Shown here: positions 24,008-31,997 of the stretch, piece after piece
How the letters are laid out: each line of letters opens with the position of its first letter
Numbering within the stretch: position 1 is the stretch's first letter
Origin: GCA-2733415 sp049614485
GTDB taxonomy: Bacteria > Bacteroidota > Bacteroidia > Flavobacteriales > Flavobacteriaceae
Length of the DNA stretch: 64,000 nucleotides
Direction: 5' to 3'
NCBI GenBank assembly: GCA_049614485.1
Contig: JBMZDR010000010.1
Coordinates: forward strand, 1-64,000
Program-made: the position numbers and the translations under genes
The notes under the pieces: generated by a model
What the model saw: only the letters and a program-made list of their open reading frames with translations
Told to the model about the DNA's origin: nothing
Database searches by the model: none

Positions 24008-24576
24008 TAATAACGTATAATACGTAAATATTTAAAGTTCATATATAACGGCTTAGTATTACCTTTATTTGTTTTTATAGCGAATACTATTGGCAAAACG
24101 ATATTTATCAAATATAACATTACTAAAGAATATATAAATAGCTTAAAATTATTATGCATCAATTTTCCTAACACACCAACAATCATAAATGTATAAAAAA
24201 GTATTGTCCATAATATCTGAAAATTTATCAAGTTTGCTCCTATTTCATTTAAACCTGAAATTTTATCTTTTTTTGTAAGCCACAAAATTAAGGGTAAAAT
24301 AATATTACCAATTGGAAATACTACAAATACAATAACAGATAAATGAAATAACGTAAGGAAAGTTTTATCTTCATGTTTTCCGTAATCAAATATACTTTCA
24401 ACATTTACATCTAAAACTTCACAAATTAAGCGTAATGTTTTCCCATTTGGATTATTCTCGTTGTTTTCTATTCTTTGAATCGTTCTTAAGTTTATACTTG
24501 CGTTTTCTGCTAGTTCCTCTTGAGACAACCCTTTTTTAATTCTAATCTCTTTTAATTTTTTACCAATTTTATTCAT
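24007..24576 (-). CDS. XRE-type HTH protein with DUF4870-like membrane domain
   Basis: A 189-residue fusion. Residues 1-65 are an XRE helix-turn-helix (IGKKLKEIRIKKGLSQEELA; RTIQRIENNENNPNGKTL). The rest is three or four membrane segments of DUF4870 type (FPIGNIILPLILWL). The protein would be a membrane-bound DNA-binding regulator. Three ATGACA half-sites lie 68-94 bases upstream and may be its own operator. It is co-transcribed with the YdeI-like gene. Confidence 0.83.
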   Translation of the reverse strand: MNKIGKKLKEIRIKKGLSQEELAENASINLRTIQRIENNENNPNGKTLRLICEVLDVNVESIFDYGKHEDKTFLTLFHLSVIVFVVFPIGNIILPLILWLTKKDKISGLNEIGANLINFQILWTILFYTFMIVGVLGKLMHNNFKLFIYSLVMLYLINIVLPIVFAIKTNKGNTKPLYMNFKYLRIIRY

Positions 24577-24643
24577 AACAATCTACATATTTTATTTGGT
24601 GTAAAAGTACGCTGCTAACTATTGTTTTGATAACGGTAATTAT

Positions 24644-24670
24644 ATGACATCTTTATGACATTACTGTCAT
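24644..24670. promoter_or_regulatory. Operator-like triple half-site upstream of HTH gene
   Basis: ATGACA occurs at 24644-24649 and 24655-24660, then inverted (TGTCAT) at 24665-24670. The last two form a perfect inverted repeat with a TTAC spacer. A TACTTTTA near-match to the -7 element lies downstream at 24609-24602 on the minus strand. Confidence 0.4.
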
Positions 24671-24689
24671 TAAGTGGATTACATCAAAA

Positions 24690-25211
24690 TTATTCTATCA
24701 CATCAATTGGATAAAGAAAAGAATCTTTAGTATTAAAACTGATCGTTTTGTCTTCATTATAAGTACATGCAATTAGCACTTGCCCCCAATATTTACCATC
24801 ACTAAAATCAGCAATAATCCATTTATGGTTTAACATTTTTGTGCTGTTAATCATCATTTTATCACCAAACATTGGCGCATAAGGCACCAATGGGTTTCCG
24901 CCTTCTTCAATATTTAAACTTATTAATTGATCTTCAACATGCGGTATTAATTCTTTATAATCTATCCCCTCTTTATACAGATGCTCAATAGCATAGGCAT
25001 CCTCTTCTAAAGTAAACTTACCTAACTCCATAGCTTCAATTCTTAAGTTTGCTATAGTATCTTGGTATTTATTGTTTTGTTCAGAATTAAATGTTTTCAG
25101 TTTAGTAATTTTATCTTCATAAGATTTCATTTCCTTTTTGGTATTCACAAAAACAAACAATAGCATTAAGGCAGTTAATAGAAATAGGTATAAAAACAAT
25201 TGCTTTTTCAT
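24690..25211 (-). CDS. Exported or membrane-anchored protein of unknown function
   Basis: A 173-residue protein. The N-terminal hydrophobic segment (LFLYLFLLTALMLLFVFV, residues 5-22) would anchor or export it. A short coiled-coil (residues 27-60) and a compact alpha/beta C-terminal domain with DFSDGKYWGQVLIACTYN follow. I do not recognise the family. It lies 14 bases downstream of the MBL-fold hydrolase gene on the same strand, so the two are likely co-transcribed. Confidence 0.72.
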   Translation of the reverse strand: MKKQLFLYLFLLTALMLLFVFVNTKKEMKSYEDKITKLKTFNSEQNNKYQDTIANLRIEAMELGKFTLEEDAYAIEHLYKEGIDYKELIPHVEDQLISLNIEEGGNPLVPYAPMFGDKMMINSTKMLNHKWIIADFSDGKYWGQVLIACTYNEDKTISFNTKDSFLYPIDVIE

Positions 25212-25225
25212 AAGATGATATTATT

Positions 25226-25993
25226 TTAAAGATTTAAGTTTAGCGTATCATAAGCCAAAAATACATTTTTTGGAAGAGTTTTTTGTACTTCTTCATAAAA
25301 ACCTAACTCATGGCTTATATGTGTTAAATACGCTTTTTCTGGCTTCACTTTTTCTATTAATTTTAAGGCTTCAGCTAAGGTAAAATGCGAGTGGTGCTCA
25401 CGTACTCTTAAAGCATTCACAACCAAAACCTTTGTGTTTTTTAACTTGTCCATTTCTGCTTCAGCAATCGTTTTAACATCAGTTAAATAGACGAAGTCTT
25501 GAATGCGAAATCCGAAAACTTGTAAACTACCATGACACACATTTATTGGAGTAATCGTTACTGTTCCAATTGTAAAGTTGTTATTATTCTCTATAGTATT
25601 TAAAGCCACGGTTGGCGCTCCTGGGTATTTATTTTCAGTTTCAAATATATACTCAAAACGTTGCTTTAAGGATTCAAAAACACGTTTATGGCCATACAAC
25701 TGAAAATCACCTTCTTGCTTAAAGTAAAAAGGTCTAATATCATCTAAACCTGCAGTATGGTCTGAATGTTCATGTGTAAAAAGGATTGCATCTAAATGAC
25801 TGGGATTTTCACGTAACATCTGAGCTCTAAAATCCGGACCACAATCAATTACTAAAACGGTTTGATTAACTTCTATCATAATAGATGATCGTAAGCGCTT
25901 ATCTTTACTATCACTACTCAAACATACAGGATGTGTACTACCAATTACCGGAATACCTTGTGATGTACCTGTACCTAAAAATGTAACTTTCAT
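25226..25993 (-). CDS. MBL-fold metallo-hydrolase (PhnP-like)
   Basis: A 255-residue metallo-beta-lactamase-fold protein. The metal motif HxHxDH is FTHEHSDHTAGLDDIRP (His75-His80 region). Further ligands are in NVCHGSLQVFG, VYLTDVKT and YLTHISHELG. MKVTFLGTGTSQGIPVIG is the standard start of the PhnP/phosphodiesterase-like branch, suggesting a cyclic phosphate or nucleotide diester substrate. No phn genes are present. It precedes the unknown anchored protein. Confidence 0.88.
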   Translation of the reverse strand: MKVTFLGTGTSQGIPVIGSTHPVCLSSDSKDKRLRSSIMIEVNQTVLVIDCGPDFRAQMLRENPSHLDAILFTHEHSDHTAGLDDIRPFYFKQEGDFQLYGHKRVFESLKQRFEYIFETENKYPGAPTVALNTIENNNNFTIGTVTITPINVCHGSLQVFGFRIQDFVYLTDVKTIAEAEMDKLKNTKVLVVNALRVREHHSHFTLAEALKLIEKVKPEKAYLTHISHELGFYEEVQKTLPKNVFLAYDTLNLNL

Positions 25994-26130
25994 TAACTTT
26001 ATTATTAATTCTAATGTAATTATATGCTCTACAAACTAACCATAAAATTATGAATATCCTAACAAATTAAATTTCTTATAAAAAACCACAAAATTCAATA
26101 CTATTTTTATCTTTAAGCCTAGTTATTTAC

Positions 26131-26138
26131 TATTTTTG
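26131..26138 (+). promoter_or_regulatory. Promoter -7 element of 26.2-kb gene
   Basis: TATTTTTG, matching TAnnTTTG, 30 bases before the ATG at 26169. Confidence 0.6.
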
Positions 26139-26168
26139 TATCACTAAGAGAAATAACCTCAATTAAAT

Positions 26169-27650
26169 ATGACCATTAAACTAAAAGGCGATAAAGCTTT
26201 TGAAGCTGCTCCTTCACTTAAAAACAAGGCGCTTCGTATTAATTTAAATGAACACATTTACGGAACCTTTGCTGAAATTGGTGCTGGCCAAGAAACGGTA
26301 AGGAATTTCTTTCGCGCAGGTGGAGGGTCTGGAACAATAGCAAAAGCGATGTCTGCTTATGACAAAGACTTTAGTGATGCTATATATGGTATTGAAGATG
26401 ATAAACGCTATGTTACTGAAGCGCGTTTAAAGAAAATGCTAGACCATGAAATGAATTTATTAGAGGAACGCATCTCTAGAGATAAACACCCTAATAAATT
26501 ATTTTTTAGTTACGCCAATACAGTTGCTACAATTGATTTTGCAAAAAAATATAAAGGGCATGGCTGGATAGGTTTGCGTTTTCAAGTTAATGCAACAGAT
26601 GAATTTAGTGACATCATCTTACACGTCCGTTTTAAAGAAAATGATGCCAGGTTACAACAAAATACGTTAGGAGCACTAGGAACTAACCTAATTTATGGTG
26701 CCTATTACAAGCACAATAACCCTAAAAAATTATTAACATACCTCTATGATCATTTAGATAAAGATCAAATAGAAATTGATACTATTAACTTTTCTGGACC
26801 CTTATTCAGAAATGTTGACAACCGCTTAATGAGTTTACAATTGGTAAAGCATGGCATGACAGATGCCGTAATGTTTAGTCCTGATGGTAAAAACTTATTA
26901 GCAGGAAAAATACTTTACAAGAAGAACATTCTTGCTTTAAGAGGTAGTTTTAGACCAGTTACAAAGGTAAATATGGATATGTTTAAAAAATCATATGACA
27001 TGTTTATTAATGACAATAAGGTTGATAAAAACAAAACAGAAGTTATTTTTGAAATTACATTATCAAACTTAAAAGAAGGTTTAAACGAAATTAATGAACG
27101 AGACTTCTTAGACAGAGCAGAGTTATTATGCTCCTTAGGGCATACGGTAATGATCTCTAACTTTAAAGAATACTACAAAGTTGCCCAATACTTCAATAAG
27201 TTTACTAAAAAACGTCTTGGCCTAGCTATGGGAGCTTTAAATCTTATAGAATTATTTGATGAAAAATACTATAGAGATCTGCCAGGAGGTATTCTTGAAG
27301 CATTCGGAAAATTAGCTACAAGTGATATTAGAGTTTTTGTATATCCGTTTATGGGTGAGGATGAAGAGCTAATGACCATTGACAACATCAAGGTACACCC
27401 TAGAATGAAAGATTTATATAAATTTTTCAAGTATAATGGTAAAATGATTGATATTAAAAATGCTGATTTAAGCATCTTAAATATTTATTCTCGTAAAGTT
27501 TTAAAAATGATTGAAAAGAATGAAAATGGGTGGGAAAATATGCTGCCAGATGGTATCTCTGAAATAATTAAAAAGCAAAGTCTCTTTGGTTATGAAGCTG
27601 AAGAGGAAATCGATTTTGAAGAAGATGAAGAATATTCTGATTCGTTTTAA
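26169..27650 (+). CDS. Conserved Bacteroidota protein of unknown function (493 aa)
   Basis: A 493-residue soluble protein with no signal peptide or membrane segment. Features include IYGTFAEIGAGQETVRNFFR near residue 29, a central KHGMTDAVMFSPDGKNLLAG, and a very acidic tail (EAEEEIDFEEDEEYSDSF). I recall close relatives across Bacteroidota carrying conflicting names, including TonB-dependent receptor; nothing here supports a receptor (no signal, no barrel, no plug). Function is open. It has its own TAnnTTTG promoter and faces rny across a palindromic terminator. Confidence 0.75.
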   Translation: MTIKLKGDKAFEAAPSLKNKALRINLNEHIYGTFAEIGAGQETVRNFFRAGGGSGTIAKAMSAYDKDFSDAIYGIEDDKRYVTEARLKKMLDHEMNLLEERISRDKHPNKLFFSYANTVATIDFAKKYKGHGWIGLRFQVNATDEFSDIILHVRFKENDARLQQNTLGALGTNLIYGAYYKHNNPKKLLTYLYDHLDKDQIEIDTINFSGPLFRNVDNRLMSLQLVKHGMTDAVMFSPDGKNLLAGKILYKKNILALRGSFRPVTKVNMDMFKKSYDMFINDNKVDKNKTEVIFEITLSNLKEGLNEINERDFLDRAELLCSLGHTVMISNFKEYYKVAQYFNKFTKKRLGLAMGALNLIELFDEKYYRDLPGGILEAFGKLATSDIRVFVYPFMGEDEELMTIDNIKVHPRMKDLYKFFKYNGKMIDIKNADLSILNIYSRKVLKMIEKNENGWENMLPDGISEIIKKQSLFGYEAEEEIDFEEDEEYSDSF

Positions 27651-27657
27651 CCTACCT

Positions 27658-27709
27658 TTCTAACATAAAAAAAAGCCACTCAATTGAGTGGCTTTTTTTT
27701 ATGTTAGAA
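27658..27709. terminator. Bidirectional terminator, perfect 52-bp loop-less palindrome
   Basis: Two 26-base arms meet with no spacer at CTCAA|TTGAG. The stem core GCCACTCAA is flanked by eight A and eight T, so it ends transcription from both the 26.2-kb gene and rny, which converge here. Confidence 0.88.
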
Positions 27710-27724
27710 GTATCAACCTCCTAT

Positions 27725-29302
27725 TTACTTAGCAATATTAACTGCTCTTGTTTCCCTAATAACCGTCACCTTTACTTGACCAGGATACGTCATGTCTGTT
27801 TGAATTTTTTGTGAAATTTCAAATGATAAGTTCGCTGCTTTTTCATCAGACACTTTTTCACTTTCAACAATAACACGTAGCTCTCTACCGGCTTGAATAG
27901 CATATGCTTTTTTAACCCCAGTAAACGCAAATGCAATTTCCTCCAAGTCTTTTAAACGCTGGATGTATGAATCTAACACTTGACGTCTTGCGCCTGGTCT
28001 TGCGCCTGATATAGCATCACAAACCTGAACAATTGGTGCAAATAACGATTTCATTTCCACTTCATCATGGTGAGCTCCAATGGCATTACAAACATCTGGT
28101 TTTTCACCATGCTTTTCAGCCCATTGCATTCCTAAAATTGCGTGAGGTAATTCCGTCTCTTCTTCTGGTACTTTTCCAATATCATGTAATAATCCTGCTC
28201 TTTTTGCTAATTTAGGATTCAATCCTAACTCAGAAGCCATAACACCACATAACTTAGCTACTTCCCTTGAGTGCTGTAATAAGTTTTGACCGTATGATGA
28301 ACGGTATTTCATACGCCCAACCATTTTTATTAATTCTGGGTGTAAACCATGAATTCCTAAATCAATCACAGTACGCTTACCTACCTCAACTATTTCAGAC
28401 TCTATTTGCTTTTGAGTTTTTCTAACAACTTCTTCAATTCTTGCTGGGTGAATTCGTCCGTCAGTCACTAATTTGTGTAATGACAATCGTGCTACTTCTC
28501 TTCTTACAGAATCAAAACAAGATAAAATAATAGCGTCTGGAGTATCATCTACAATAATTTCAACACCTGTTGCTGCTTCTATTGCTCTAATATTACGTCC
28601 TTCTCTACCAATGATTCTACCTTTAACATCATCAGACTCTAAGTTAAATACCGACACACAGTTTTCAACGGCTTCTTCTGTTCCAATACGTTGAATGGTA
28701 TTTATTATAATTTTCTTTGCTTCTTGCTGAGCTGTCATTTTCGCTTCTTCTATACTATCTTGTACAAAAGACATTGCATCTGTTTTTGCTTCTTCTTTTA
28801 AAGAAACTATCAACTCTTCTTTAGCCTCTTCAGCCGATAACCCAGATATAACTTCTAGTTGTTCAACCTGCTTTTTGTGCAAGCGTTCAATTTCTTCATT
28901 CTTTTTTTCTAAGAAATCGATTCTATAATCGTAATCCTTTTTCTTTTCTTCAACTTCTTTATTCGCCTTTTTAGCTTTAGACAACTCGTTAGAAATTTGC
29001 GATTCTTTATCGCGTATTCTTTTTTCTACGTCAGCTATTTTTTTGTCTTTAGACAGAATTACTTTTTCATGCTCAGACTTTAATTCAATAAAGCGTTCTT
29101 TTGCCTGAAGTAATTTATCTTTTTTAAGAGACTCCCCTTCTTTTTTAGCCTCTTTTACAACTAGCCTAGCTTCTTTTTCAGCAGAAGCAATTACGCTAGA
29201 AGCACTATTTTTAGCAAGTATTTTTGCAATCACAAAACCTACTGCTACCCCAATTACGATACCAATTATCACTGGTATAATTATTTCATTCATATCTATC
29301 AT
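27725..29302 (-). CDS. rny: Ribonuclease Y
   Basis: A 525-residue RNase Y. It has an N-terminal membrane anchor (IIIPVIIGIVIGVAVGFVIA), a long coiled coil (about residues 35-190), a KH domain (GRIIGREGRNIRAIEAATG), and an HD domain with LLHDIGKVPEEETELPHA. It is a membrane-bound endonuclease that starts mRNA decay. An alternative start at the second ATG (29293) is possible. The start codon is about ten bases from the 3' end of the 6S-like RNA, so its transcription must arise within or read through that RNA. Confidence 0.95.
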   Translation of the reverse strand: MIDMNEIIIPVIIGIVIGVAVGFVIAKILAKNSASSVIASAEKEARLVVKEAKKEGESLKKDKLLQAKERFIELKSEHEKVILSKDKKIADVEKRIRDKESQISNELSKAKKANKEVEEKKKDYDYRIDFLEKKNEEIERLHKKQVEQLEVISGLSAEEAKEELIVSLKEEAKTDAMSFVQDSIEEAKMTAQQEAKKIIINTIQRIGTEEAVENCVSVFNLESDDVKGRIIGREGRNIRAIEAATGVEIIVDDTPDAIILSCFDSVRREVARLSLHKLVTDGRIHPARIEEVVRKTQKQIESEIVEVGKRTVIDLGIHGLHPELIKMVGRMKYRSSYGQNLLQHSREVAKLCGVMASELGLNPKLAKRAGLLHDIGKVPEEETELPHAILGMQWAEKHGEKPDVCNAIGAHHDEVEMKSLFAPIVQVCDAISGARPGARRQVLDSYIQRLKDLEEIAFAFTGVKKAYAIQAGRELRVIVESEKVSDEKAANLSFEISQKIQTDMTYPGQVKVTVIRETRAVNIAK

Positions 29303-29312
29303 TTATTTATAT

Positions 29313-29480
29313 AAAAAAACCCACATTAGTATGAGTTTTGTATAAACTCCTATAAACAGGTTTAAAGCTAACTAGTTGGTCAAGGATCTGCTCAAAGGCA
29401 GCTTGCTTTTACAACAAAGACTCACTTTTTTTAATTGAAACTTGTTGAGTTTATCAAAAAATAATAACTAATGCGGGTAG
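29313..29480 (-). ncRNA. ssrS: 6S RNA (6S-Flavo type)
   Basis: On the minus strand, the ends of this about 168-nt stretch pair perfectly over 12 bp (ACCCGCATTAGT at 29478-29467 with ACTAATGTGGGT at 29330-29319, one G-U), followed by seven T. Inside, ATAAACTC pairs with GAGTTTAT and AACA/GTTT blocks pair further in, leaving a large central bubble. This long rod with a single bubble is the shape of 6S RNA, which mimics an open promoter and binds RNA polymerase. Its location between zapA and rny fits the known link of 6S RNA with zapA. Exact ends are approximate. Confidence 0.8.
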
Positions 29481-29506
29481 TAATTTTACGCTATTTTAAA
29501 GAACTA

Positions 29507-29794
29507 TTATATATATTTATCAAGCAGCTCCTGCATCGCACTAAGCTTCTCAGTAACTAAACTATTATCTTCATCAATATCCAAACTCTCTTGCTCTACT
29601 TTTGACGCAAATTGTAACGCACACATGGCCAATACATCTTGCTTATCTCGTACAGCATAATTTTGTTCAAACTGCTTCAAGAGTTTATCTATACTTTTAG
29701 CAGCTTTCCTTAAGCCTTCTTCCTGTCTGGGGTCAATCGTTAATGGATAAACTCTATCTGCTATAGAGATTTTTATCTTTAGCTTTTCAGACAT
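29507..29794 (-). CDS. zapA: Cell division protein ZapA
   Basis: A 95-residue protein beginning with the ZapA fold (KLKIKISIADRVYPLTIDP) followed by EEGLRKAAKSIDKLLKQF and a helical tail. ZapA bundles FtsZ filaments at the division ring. Length matches the family. It follows the coiled-coil gene by four bases and precedes the 6S-like RNA by about 27 bases on the same strand. Confidence 0.88.
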   Translation of the reverse strand: MSEKLKIKISIADRVYPLTIDPRQEEGLRKAAKSIDKLLKQFEQNYAVRDKQDVLAMCALQFASKVEQESLDIDEDNSLVTEKLSAMQELLDKYI

Positions 29795-29798
29795 TTTT

Positions 29799-30089
29799 TT
29801 ATTTTGAAAGCTGTGTTATACAATGATCAATTTCTCTAATCAAAGTATTTATTTTAAGCTTGGTTTCCCTTTTATAATCTTCACTACCCAACATAGAACT
29901 TGTTAACTTAAGTGCTTCATACTTGTCTTGCCAATTAGCTAAAACAATATTTTGCTGTTTGATATTTTCTTCTTTTAAAGCTAATTCTGCTAAAAGTTGC
30001 TTGTTTATTTGTTCTTTTTCATCTAAACGCGACACAACTTTTTGTAACTTAACTTCTAAAGAATCAACAAGTTTTAATAATTCACTCAT
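29799..30089 (-). CDS. Coiled-coil protein paired with ZapA (ZapB-like)
   Basis: A 96-residue protein that is almost all coiled coil, with heptad-like LLKLVDSLEVKLQKVVSRL and KEQINKQLLAELALKEEN. There are no membrane segments. Its position four bases before zapA suggests a partner in division-ring assembly, comparable in size and shape to ZapB, but sequence identity to ZapB cannot be judged by eye. Conserved gene order in flavobacteria supports a real gene. Confidence 0.75.
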   Translation of the reverse strand: MSELLKLVDSLEVKLQKVVSRLDEKEQINKQLLAELALKEENIKQQNIVLANWQDKYEALKLTSSMLGSEDYKRETKLKINTLIREIDHCITQLSK

Positions 30090-30271
30090 TCAACCAACCA
30101 GTTCTTATGTGTTAAACACAAAGTTAACATTTCAAAATTAATATTACTATAATATCCCTATTTTTTTCTAAGTATTAATTCGACGTTATTTTTGGCGTAG
30201 ATTTTGTAATATTTTTAAAAATAAATTTAACTTTATAACTCCAATTATTTTTAATAACCCCCTTCATAAAA

Positions 30272-30279
30272 TAATTTTG
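30272..30279 (+). promoter_or_regulatory. Promoter -7 element of M23 peptidase gene
   Basis: TAATTTTG, matching TAnnTTTG, 17 bases before the ATG at 30297. Confidence 0.55.
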
Positions 30280-30296
30280 TTAAAACCATTATATAG

Positions 30297-31994
30297 ATGA
30301 GAAACATTCTGTACAGTACCGTATTTTTTTTGCTAACATCACCTCTATGTGCACAAGAAAATTACCCTAATGACTACTTTGGAAACCCTTTAGAAATTGG
30401 AACAATTTTATCAGGAACATTTGCTGAATTACGCTCAAACCATTTTCACGGCGGACTAGATATTAAAACGCAGCAACGCGAAGGATTAAATGTTTTAGCT
30501 ACAGCAGAAGGGTATATTAGCAGAATAAAAGTTTCACCTTGGGGGTATGGAAAAGCTCTTTATATCCAACACCCTAATGGTTACACCACCGTTTATGGAC
30601 ATTTAAAAGAATTCGCCCCTGAAATTGAAGCCTATGTGAAAAAACGTCAATACCAGAAAGAAAAATTTGCTATTGAACTCTTCCCTTCTGCTGATTCACT
30701 ACCTATTAATAAAGGGCAACTGATTGCACTTTCTGGAAACACAGGAGGGTCTGGCGGCCCGCATTTACATTATGAAATTAGAGATAGCAGACAACACCCT
30801 ATGAACCCCATGCTTTTTGGTTTTGCAGTAAAAGATTCTAGAAAACCAACGGTAAATGGAGTCTATGGCTATAGTTTAACAGATTCATCTCAGGTAAACA
30901 ATCATAACAATAGAGTGAAAATAAAACTCACTAAGGGCGACGATGGCAATTATTTAGCCGAAACTGTTTACGCCTCTGGCGTTATATCTTTCGGAATCAA
31001 CACCTATGACAAACAAGATTTGGCTCATAATAAAAACGGGGTATATAATGTAAAAACCTACATAAACGGTACACTAAATTACGAATTAGACTTTAAAAAG
31101 TTTTCTTTTAAGGAAAGTAGACATCTCAATCAATTAATAGATTATAAGTACTTTAAGGAAAAGAAATCACGAATACAAAAACTATTTAAAAGTGAACGAA
31201 ACCCGCTAAGCATCATAAAAAATGTTGAAAACTACGGTCAAATCATTATTAAAGAGGGCGAGCAAATTAACTACAAAATTATCATCTCTGATTTCAACAA
31301 TAATAAACGTACCGTTACAATACCTATTATAGGAGAAAAGAAAAAAATCACACATTTTAAAGACCAAATTGAATCGCCATATTATGTGTATGCAGATAAA
31401 GGCATCACTTTAGAAAATGATGAAAAACAAGTTTATATTCCTAAAAACGCACTGTATGACAATACACCATTAATTTTTGAAACAAATGGCGATACAATAA
31501 CTCTTGGAGATCCTAATATAGCATTACACAAAAATATAAGCTTAAAGTTTAATGCTCATAAGTTTTCAGCTGACGATTTAAGTAAAATTTACATCAGTGG
31601 TTTGGGCTATAACAACAAACCATATTTTTACATTAATACTTATAAAAAAGACGGAAAAATTATTGGGAAAACCAAATACTTCGGAAAATTCACTTTAACC
31701 ACAGATAATGAAAACCCAACTATAACCCCTATAAACACTCAAAATGGCAAATGGATGACAAAAGCCAACACCCTTCAAATGAAAATAACTGATGATTTAT
31801 CTGGTGTAGATAAGTACAGAGCAACAATAAACGGAAAATGGGCCTTGATGGAGTACGATGCCAAAAAGGATTTGTTGAGTTACAAATTCTCAGATAATGT
31901 CCATATTTCTGGCGAAAACAAATTCAAGCTAATAGTTATCGATAATGTTGGAAATAATAGTATTTTTGAAATGACTTTTTTCAGAAAAAACTAA
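30297..31994 (+). CDS. M23 family metallopeptidase
   Basis: A 565-residue exported protein with a signal peptide (ILYSTVFFLLTSPLCAQ). The LytM/M23 domain covers about residues 35-175: the zinc motif HFHGGLDI (HxxxD) and the second HLHYEIRD (HxH), with GYTTVYGHL between. The large C-terminal region looks like beta-sandwich (Ig-like) modules, including TDDLSGVDKYRATINGKW. M23 enzymes cut peptidoglycan cross-bridges; this one would act in the periplasm. The TonB-dependent receptor gene follows after three bases, so they form an operon. Confidence 0.9.
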   Translation: MRNILYSTVFFLLTSPLCAQENYPNDYFGNPLEIGTILSGTFAELRSNHFHGGLDIKTQQREGLNVLATAEGYISRIKVSPWGYGKALYIQHPNGYTTVYGHLKEFAPEIEAYVKKRQYQKEKFAIELFPSADSLPINKGQLIALSGNTGGSGGPHLHYEIRDSRQHPMNPMLFGFAVKDSRKPTVNGVYGYSLTDSSQVNNHNNRVKIKLTKGDDGNYLAETVYASGVISFGINTYDKQDLAHNKNGVYNVKTYINGTLNYELDFKKFSFKESRHLNQLIDYKYFKEKKSRIQKLFKSERNPLSIIKNVENYGQIIIKEGEQINYKIIISDFNNNKRTVTIPIIGEKKKITHFKDQIESPYYVYADKGITLENDEKQVYIPKNALYDNTPLIFETNGDTITLGDPNIALHKNISLKFNAHKFSADDLSKIYISGLGYNNKPYFYINTYKKDGKIIGKTKYFGKFTLTTDNENPTITPINTQNGKWMTKANTLQMKITDDLSGVDKYRATINGKWALMEYDAKKDLLSYKFSDNVHISGENKFKLIVIDNVGNNSIFEMTFFRKN

Positions 31995-31997
31995 ATA

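Noticed and set aside
26169..27650. TonB-dependent receptor name for the 493-aa protein
   Set aside because: No signal peptide, plug or barrel is visible, and the tail is acidic and soluble.
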